DNA of 64,000 nucleotides from Pseudophaeobacter leonis (GTDB taxonomy: Bacteria > Pseudomonadota > Alphaproteobacteria > Rhodobacterales > Rhodobacteraceae). Both the position numbers and the translations under genes were made by a program. Below are positions 59,310-64,000 of the stretch, piece after piece (within the stretch, counting starts at the first letter, position 1; the number at the start of each line of letters is the position of its first letter). The notes under the pieces were generated by a model. It was not told where the DNA came from. It saw only the letters and a list, made by a program, of their open reading frames with translations, and did not search any database. The DNA lies in contig NZ_MWVJ01000006.1 in NCBI RefSeq assembly GCF_002087335.1, positions 82,663-146,662 on the forward strand. Reading direction: 5' to 3'.

Positions 59310-59355
59310 ACTCAGGCGCAAACGCCTGCAACACAACAGCAGCCCAGGAGCGCCT

Positions 59356-60051
59356 TTGACCCAACTCGACGCAAGCCTGCTGAAAGACCTGCCGCCCTTT
59401 TCGCAGCTGACCCGGTCGCAAATCCGCGAGATCCTCGATCAGGCGACGGCAAAGCGGTATGAACCCGAGACGGTGATTTTCCACGAAGGTTTTGAGGTGG
59501 ATCGGTTTTATCTGCTGCTGGATGGCTATTTGCGGGTGGTGCGCACCACGCCCGAAGGGGAACAGATCATTGTTCTGCACATCTCTCCCGGTCAGCTGTT
59601 TGGCATAGCCCCCGCATTGCAGCGCGACACCTACCCCGCCAGCGCCATTGCCGCCTCGGATTCGCTGGCGCTGGTCTGGCCAACCCGCTTGTGGCAGGAG
59701 TTCACCCAGAGCTATCCCGGCTTTGCCACCGAGAGCTACAAGACCCTGAGCGCGCGCCTCGGAGAGATGCAGACCCGCATCACCGAGCTGGCAACGCAGG
59801 CGGTAGATCAACGGGTTGCGGCGGCCCTGCTGCGACTGGCTGAACAGTCGGGGCGCGCGGTGGGAGGCGGTGTCGAAATCGACTTTCCGATCACCCGGCA
59901 AAACATCTCCGAGATGACCGGCACCACCCTGCACACCGTCAGCCGCCTGCTGTCGGCCTGGGAAAAGGCTGCAATCGTCAAATCGACGCGCAAACGTGTC
60001 GTGGTAACAGATCCGCAGCGCCTGCAGGTGCTGAGCGGGACGCCGCGATGA
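59356..60051 (+). CDS. Crp/Fnr family regulator, NnrR-like
   Basis: A 231-residue regulator with a cyclic-nucleotide-binding-like domain (FHEGFEVDRFYLLLDGYLRVVR in residues 35-56, two blocks) and a C-terminal winged helix (ITRQNISEMTGTTLHTVSRLLSAWE near 180-204). No cysteine cluster for an Fe-S centre is seen, so it is not FNR; NnrR/Dnr-type haem-based NO sensing is plausible. The start is TTG 59356, with AGGAG five bases upstream; the long upstream reading frame is a shadow of nnrS. It overlaps nnrU by four bases, which ties it to denitrification. Confidence 0.85.
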   Translation: MTQLDASLLKDLPPFSQLTRSQIREILDQATAKRYEPETVIFHEGFEVDRFYLLLDGYLRVVRTTPEGEQIIVLHISPGQLFGIAPALQRDTYPASAIAASDSLALVWPTRLWQEFTQSYPGFATESYKTLSARLGEMQTRITELATQAVDQRVAAALLRLAEQSGRAVGGGVEIDFPITRQNISEMTGTTLHTVSRLLSAWEKAAIVKSTRKRVVVTDPQRLQVLSGTPR

Positions 60052-60736
60052 CAGGCTGGGCCGCCTTTGCGCTGGCAATGGCCGCGTTTCTCGGCAGCCA
60101 CTTTGCGCCCCGTATTGGAGGCCTGCGTGAAATGCTCATCGCGCGTCTGGGACGGCGGGTCTATTTTTCCGCCGATGGATTTTTGTCGCCGGCGCTGCTG
60201 GCCTGGGGGATTATGGCGGCCGGGCGCGCGCCCCATGTCGAACTGTGGCCGAAGCGCCCTGGATGCGCTGGCTGGCCAACCTTGTCGTTCCCCTAGCTTT
60301 TGTGCTCGCCAGCTGCGGCATGGGTGTGGCCAATGCCAACACGCTTGGGGGCGCCAGAGAAACAGAGTTTTATGCAACCAATCCCGGCTTTGCCGCCGTC
60401 AGTCGCCATCCGGTACTGGTGGCGCTGCTGCTTTGGGCCCTCGTGCATCTGGTGGTCAACGGCGACCTTGCGCATGCTATCGTCTTTGGCAGTTTCGCAG
60501 CCTTCCCGCTTTTGGCGATGTGGGTATTTGACAAAACGGCCGCCCGTCTGCTGGGCGCCAAATCTGCGGAGCTCTTTTCCCATAGCGCCTGGTTGTCGCT
60601 GGCGCCGCTCTGCAACACGGGCTGGTGGCGCAAATACCTGCGCGCCCTGTCTCTGCGATGCGCTATTGGACTGATCTGCTGGCTGGCGGCATTGCATCTG
60701 CACGCGGCCGTGATCGGGGTCTGGCCCTTTCCATAG
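60048..60736 (+). pseudogene. nnrU: NnrU family membrane protein, frameshifted
   Basis: NnrU is a six-helix membrane protein related to isoprenylcysteine-methyltransferase-like proteins and is commonly found with nir/nor/nos genes. It starts MTGWAAFALAMAAFLGSHF at ATG 60048. The frame breaks near 60253 (WP then KRPG in place of EAPWMRWL). One missing base fits, and the second part continues ATNPGFAAVSRHPVLVALLLWALVH (in two blocks) to 60736. The repaired length is about 229 residues. It is coupled to the regulator gene. Confidence 0.82.
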
Positions 60737-60776
60737 GGATAGGGCCGACCGCGCGCAGCATCGGGCTGCCAGCGCC

Positions 60777-61463
60777 CTAGCGGCTGTGTTGCTGCAATCG
60801 CTTAAAGCTCATCGAGATATGCGCCCGCTGAATATGCGCAACCGCCTCAAGATCACCGGACTGCAGCGCCAGCTGAATAGCCTCCAGCTCATGCTGAAAG
60901 ATGCGGAACTCGGCCTGCAGATCCAGCTGCGCCTCTTCTGCCGCCCGCAACCACAGGCGTTTGGTCTGAAAGTACAGTCTCTCAAGGGTCTGGCGCAGCG
61001 GCATATTCGCCGTGAGCTGCGACAGCGCCTGAAACACATCAATATCAACCTGGGTAAAGGCCCGCGCCGTGCCAGAGGTGACAATTTCCGCGCCGCGCGC
61101 CACCAACTGGTCAAAATGAGCGATAAATCCTGCGTCCGGCATCACCGGGTCAAGGCGCGCCGTCAAAACGGCCAGCTCGACGCGCAGACGATAGACCTGT
61201 TCCAGCTCGTCAAGGTCCGCATCGGTAACCAAAGTGCCAACCCCGTGGTGCGACTGCAACACACCTTCGTCCTCAAGCCGGGCCAGAACCCGGCGGATCG
61301 GCGTGCGGCTGGTGCCAAACTCCTCAGCCAGAGCTGCCTCGGAGAGACGGGTGCCCGGCAGGTAGTCCAACAGGCAAATCCGCTGGCGGATCTCATGGTG
61401 CATCAGGGCATGACGGTCGCGCACCGAAAGGCCTGTGTCGCCCAGAATATCCTGTGCCGGCAA
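60777..61463 (-). CDS. GntR family regulator with FCD domain
   Basis: A 228-residue FadR-subfamily regulator: winged helix at residues 20-80 (EAALAEEFGTSRTPIRRVLARLEDEGVL in two blocks) and an all-helical FCD ligand domain. The frame starts at TTG 61463, 14 bases after the upstream gene's stop; a shorter version from an internal ATG is possible. It is the third gene of the leftward ectoine-hydrolase-like operon and probably controls it. The TGTACACAA elements at 63857 and 63940 are plausible binding sites, since GntR/FCD operators often hold GT-N-AC cores. Confidence 0.82.
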   Translation of the reverse strand: MPAQDILGDTGLSVRDRHALMHHEIRQRICLLDYLPGTRLSEAALAEEFGTSRTPIRRVLARLEDEGVLQSHHGVGTLVTDADLDELEQVYRLRVELAVLTARLDPVMPDAGFIAHFDQLVARGAEIVTSGTARAFTQVDIDVFQALSQLTANMPLRQTLERLYFQTKRLWLRAAEEAQLDLQAEFRIFQHELEAIQLALQSGDLEAVAHIQRAHISMSFKRLQQHSR

Positions 61464-61477
61464 GGTTTTTCAGTCAC

Positions 61478-62641
61478 CTAGAGGTATCTCCCAAGTCGTT
61501 GCAACACCGACAGGCATTGATCGAGCTGATCCACCGCCAGATACTCATCCGCCTTATGGGCCTGATTGATAGAGCCGGGACCGCAGACAACCACATCCAT
61601 GCCAAGAGCCTGAAAAATACCGGCTTCGGTGCCAAAGGCAACCAGATCGGCGCCATTGGCACCGGTCAGCTCCGACATAATCCGCTTGGCCTCGTTTTGA
61701 TCCATTGGCTCAAGACCTGCGACCTCGCCAATTGTCTCGAGCGTTATGTCTGCCTCTGGGTGGGTCTGGCGCATCGCGGGCAGCAGTTCAGTCTCGCACA
61801 GCTGGCGCAGGGCAGATTTGACAAAATCGGCGTCCCGGGCGCTGACCGGGCGCATTTCCCAATCCACCTGCGCCTTTGAGGCAATCACGTTGTGGGCAAC
61901 CCCGCCCTGAAAAGCGCCGACATTCACCGTGGTCCAGGGCGGATCAAAGCGGCTGCCTGCGGGCGCCATCGCACGCAAGCGCTGTTTCAGCTGCAACAGC
62001 TCTGCCACATAGCGCACCGCATATTCTACCGCGTTAACCCCCAGATCCGGAGCCGACCCATGACCTTCGAGCCCATGAAAATGCGTGCTGTATTCATAGC
62101 AACCTTTATGGCCTTCGATCACCCGCATCTCGGTTGGCTCGCCAATAATGGCCACCCCCGGCGTCAGGCCACGCGCCTTCAGGCTCTCGGCCAGATGCTG
62201 GGCGCCAAAACAGCCAACCTCCTCATCGTAGGTAAAGGCAAAATGCATCGGGCGTTTGCTGACCTTTTGGGCATAGACCGGCGCCATCGCCAGAGTGGCT
62301 GCGATAAACCCCTTCATGTCGCAGCTGCCGCGACCATAAAGCCGGTCGTCTCGCTCGACCAATGTGAAGGGATCGCTGGACCAGCTTTGATCCGTCACCG
62401 GCACCACATCACTATGGCCGGACAGCAAAATACCACCATCCACCTCGGGGCCCAGCGTGGCAAACAGGTTCGCCTTACGGCCGCAGGGTGAGCTGGTGAG
62501 ATCGACCCTGGCGCCGCAGTCTTCCAGCAATCCGGTCGCATAGGCGATGAGGTCCTGATTGCTCTCGCTTGACACAGAGGGAAAGGCGACCAGATCGCGC
62601 ATGATTTCCTTGCTGCGTGCCAGCGCCTGCATCTGTCTCAT
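61478..62641 (-). CDS. M20 family deacetylase, ArgE-like
   Basis: A zinc-dependent M20 peptidase-family deacetylase, 387 residues, closest in appearance to acetylornithine deacetylase. Motifs: LLSGHSDVVPV near 72 and LYGRGSCDMKGFIA near 103 (metal H and D), FTYDEEVGCFGAQH near 136 (catalytic and metal glutamates), IIGEPTEMRVIEGHKG near 166, and CGPGSINQAHKADEYL near 357 (final metal histidine). It overlaps the ectoine-hydrolase-like gene by four bases. Acetylornithine and N-alpha-acetyl-diaminobutyrate differ by one methylene, so deacetylation of the ectoine-hydrolase product is plausible. That is inference. Confidence 0.85.
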   Translation of the reverse strand: MRQMQALARSKEIMRDLVAFPSVSSESNQDLIAYATGLLEDCGARVDLTSSPCGRKANLFATLGPEVDGGILLSGHSDVVPVTDQSWSSDPFTLVERDDRLYGRGSCDMKGFIAATLAMAPVYAQKVSKRPMHFAFTYDEEVGCFGAQHLAESLKARGLTPGVAIIGEPTEMRVIEGHKGCYEYSTHFHGLEGHGSAPDLGVNAVEYAVRYVAELLQLKQRLRAMAPAGSRFDPPWTTVNVGAFQGGVAHNVIASKAQVDWEMRPVSARDADFVKSALRQLCETELLPAMRQTHPEADITLETIGEVAGLEPMDQNEAKRIMSELTGANGADLVAFGTEAGIFQALGMDVVVCGPGSINQAHKADEYLAVDQLDQCLSVLQRLGRYL

Positions 62642-63822
62642 GCCTTCACAAAGAGCTTGCGCTCAACATTGCACAGAGGCTCTGCCGCGCCGCTTTCGGT
62701 GATGAGAATGGTCTCGGTGGTCTCCAGCCCCCAGGTCTCCATCCAGAGCGCCGGCATGTAATGAAACACCATACCGGGCTGCAGCACCGTCTGGTCCTCA
62801 GAGCGGATCGAGGCACTGCGTTCGCCCCAGTCCGGCGGATAGCTAAGGCCGATGGGATAGCCGCAGCGCCCCTCGCGGTGAATACCGTGCTTTTGCAACA
62901 CGCCGATAAAGGCATTGGCGATATCACAGGTGCGATTGCCCGCCCGCGCCGCCTCCAGCCCGGCTGCGATGCCTTCAAGCTGCGCCGCCTCGGCGTCCAG
63001 CACCTCTTGCGGCGGGGCGCCCAGATAGACTGTGCGGCACAGCGGCGCGTGATAGCGGCGATAGCAGCCCGACAGCTCAAAAAAGGTCGCCTCACCGCTG
63101 CGCATTGGCGTGCCGTCCCAGGTGAGATGTGCGGCCGTGGCATCCAGCCCCGAAGGCGTCAGCGGCACAATCGCCGGGTAGTCGCCCCAGATGTCATCCA
63201 CACCGGTGATGCCCGCATGAAAAATATCCGCCACCAGTTCATTCTTGCGCAGGCCCGGCTCGGCGCGCTCAAGTGCAGTGGCCATGACCTTTTCGGTGAT
63301 GCGCGCCGCCTTGCGAATAAAGCCAATCTCGTCTTCGGATTTTATCAGACGCTGCCAGTTGACCAATGCGGTGGCATCCAGCAGCTGCGCCTGTGCAAGC
63401 TCTTCGGCCAGCACCGCATGCGCCTTGGCCGAGTAGTAATAATTCTCCATCTCGACACCGATGCGGCCCCGCTCAAACCCCAAGGCGCGGATATGAGCTG
63501 CAAGATCCTGCATCGGATGGCACTCGGTGGATTGCACATAGTGGTCCCCGTAGCCGTGGATATGGTCCGGGCTCATCCAACAGGTGCGCCCGGCGCCAAT
63601 ACTGTCCATATAGCGCCCCCACCAGACCGGCTCGCCCTCCAGCCCCAGCAAGACCCCCTGATGCACATAAAACGACCAGCCATCATAGCCGGTCAGCCAG
63701 GCCTGGTTTGACGGGTCGGTGACAAAAAGCAGCTCGATCCCGGCCTGCTGCATAGCGGCGCGGGTCTTGGCAATGCGGCGATTGTATTCAGCGCGGCTGA
63801 AGGGGGCATTTCCTTGCGACAC
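62638..63822 (-). CDS. doeA: M24-family creatinase-like hydrolase, probable ectoine hydrolase
   Basis: A 394-residue protein with an N-terminal creatinase-like domain (FVTDPSNQAWLTGYDGWSFY, residues 34-53) and a C-terminal pita-bread fold. The metal ligands of true M24 aminopeptidases are altered (FFELSGCYRRYHAPLCRT), as in creatinase-type hydrolases. The N-terminal block matches my memory of ectoine hydrolase DoeA/EutD, which opens the ectoine ring to N-acetyl-diaminobutyrate. The start is GTG 63822 with AAAGGA upstream. It heads an operon with an ArgE-like deacetylase and a GntR regulator. A proline-peptidase-like enzyme is the alternative. Confidence 0.68.
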   Translation of the reverse strand: MSQGNAPFSRAEYNRRIAKTRAAMQQAGIELLFVTDPSNQAWLTGYDGWSFYVHQGVLLGLEGEPVWWGRYMDSIGAGRTCWMSPDHIHGYGDHYVQSTECHPMQDLAAHIRALGFERGRIGVEMENYYYSAKAHAVLAEELAQAQLLDATALVNWQRLIKSEDEIGFIRKAARITEKVMATALERAEPGLRKNELVADIFHAGITGVDDIWGDYPAIVPLTPSGLDATAAHLTWDGTPMRSGEATFFELSGCYRRYHAPLCRTVYLGAPPQEVLDAEAAQLEGIAAGLEAARAGNRTCDIANAFIGVLQKHGIHREGRCGYPIGLSYPPDWGERSASIRSEDQTVLQPGMVFHYMPALWMETWGLETTETILITESGAAEPLCNVERKLFVKA

Positions 63823-63852
63823 TGGGCGGTCCTTTCTGACAGATGAAAATCA

Positions 63853-63871
63853 TTGATGTACACAACATCAA
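63853..63871. promoter_or_regulatory. Inverted repeat with TGTACACAA core upstream of the ectoine-like operon
   Basis: TTGATGT-ACACA-ACATCAA has perfect 7-bp arms and lies 31 bases before the GTG start at 63822 (on the other strand). It contains TGTACACAA (63857-63865). A good candidate operator for the GntR protein of the operon. Confidence 0.5.
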
Positions 63872-63938
63872 ATTTGAAATGGCATTCTTGAAAGATTACT
63901 GGCAAGTTTCGCGATAAAGGCAAGTGATTCATTTGCTG

Positions 63939-63948
63939 TTGTACACAA
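63939..63948. promoter_or_regulatory. Second TGTACACAA element
   Basis: TTGTACACAA repeats the core found at 63857, displaced by 83 bases (about eight helical turns). It lies closer to the presumed divergent gene on the + strand. Confidence 0.4.
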
Positions 63949-63985
63949 ATGCGTGCGACCCACGCGACAACCATGGGGAAATATG

Positions 63986-64000
63986 ATGCTGAAAAATGAT
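63986..64000 (+). CDS. Possible start of a class III aminotransferase (runs off the window)
   Basis: Only five codons are visible: ATG CTG AAA AAT GAT (Met-Leu-Lys-Asn-Asp). A GGGGAA ribosome-site-like stretch lies just upstream (63975-63980), and another ATG at 63983 precedes it in frame. MLKND is how I remember many alphaproteobacterial aspartate-aminotransferase-family (class III) proteins beginning, and such an enzyme (DoeD/Atf type) would fit ectoine breakdown. Evidence is thin. Confidence 0.3.

Noticed and set aside
58666..59355. N-terminal extension of the Crp/Fnr regulator by 230 codons
   Set aside because: It is antisense to nnrS and low in complexity; TTG 59356 has a proper AGGAG site and gives the family length.
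62617..63711. 364-codon + strand frame
   Set aside because: Antisense to the M24-family gene; no recognisable protein features.
1..64000. Prophage, insertion sequence or integrative element
   Set aside because: No transposase, integrase, terminal inverted repeats or phage structural genes were found; the tRNA at 22469 has no adjacent integrase or repeated 3' end.

Overview
The window looks like a chromosomal segment of a marine alphaproteobacterium of the Roseobacter group (Rhodobacteraceae). The signs are high GC outside a few islands, a nosRZDFYLX nitrous-oxide reductase operon with NnrS/NnrU and a Crp/Fnr regulator, a phenylacetate-degradation block, an ectoine-hydrolase-like operon, and housekeeping genes (rpoH-type sigma factor, rsmI-yraN-gshB, lpoA, glnD-murJ, trpS) that I would expect in this family. 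The genus cannot be named from the sequence alone.

Layout. 1-14.3 kb: mostly core genes. These are the 5' part of a heat-shock-type sigma factor, cobU with a histidine phosphatase, a GST, comM, gshB/yraN/rsmI, lpoA, glnD/murJ, a rhomboid-like protein and trpS. 14.5-22.4 kb: a VOC protein, then the phenylacetyl-CoA genes TetR-paaK-paaI-paaG facing paaZ-paaX-hydrolase across a control region with a perfect inverted repeat. 22.5-24.8 kb: a CAU-anticodon tRNA and a GlcNAc kinase-like/nagA pair. 24.8-29.4 kb: an RND efflux permease and its adaptor. 29.8-38.8 kb: a DUF2946-like Cys-motif protein followed by nosRZDFYLX. 38.9-45.0 kb: a leftward operon of unknown purpose (aldehyde dehydrogenase, M19 dipeptidase, a 586-residue unknown, a DUF3726 protein, an Ldh-family reductase) with a divergent LysR gene. 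46.3-52.1 kb: a BMP/nucleoside-type ABC importer with a cytosine-deaminase-like enzyme. 52.2-57.5 kb: an AT-rich orphan gene, then a complete branched-chain-amino-acid-type ABC importer. 57.9-60.7 kb: nnrS, a Crp/Fnr regulator and nnrU. 60.8-64 kb: GntR regulator, ArgE-like deacetylase and ectoine-hydrolase-like gene, with the first codons of a possible class III aminotransferase leaving the window on the other strand.

How the parts fit. The nos operon and the nnr cluster are about 20 kb apart. Each carries a TTG-N8-CAA site of the NnrR/FNR type, so the regulator at 59.4 kb may control both. NosX (ApbE) should flavinylate NosR, whose FMN attachment motif is visible, and NosDFY and NosL should mature the copper site of NosZ. 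The paa genes convert phenylacetate to its CoA thioester, isomerise the epoxide and open the ring, but the epoxidase genes paaABCDE are not in the window.

Caution. As written, 15 genes that otherwise look full length are broken: 13 carry one or two frameshifts, mostly consistent with one missing base, and two carry an in-frame TAG. They include core genes such as glnD and comM, and the coding continues on both sides of every break. Base errors in the sequence are the simplest explanation. I list these as pseudogenes with the break point, but would expect most to be intact in the organism. No insertion sequence, prophage, CRISPR array or rRNA gene was seen.
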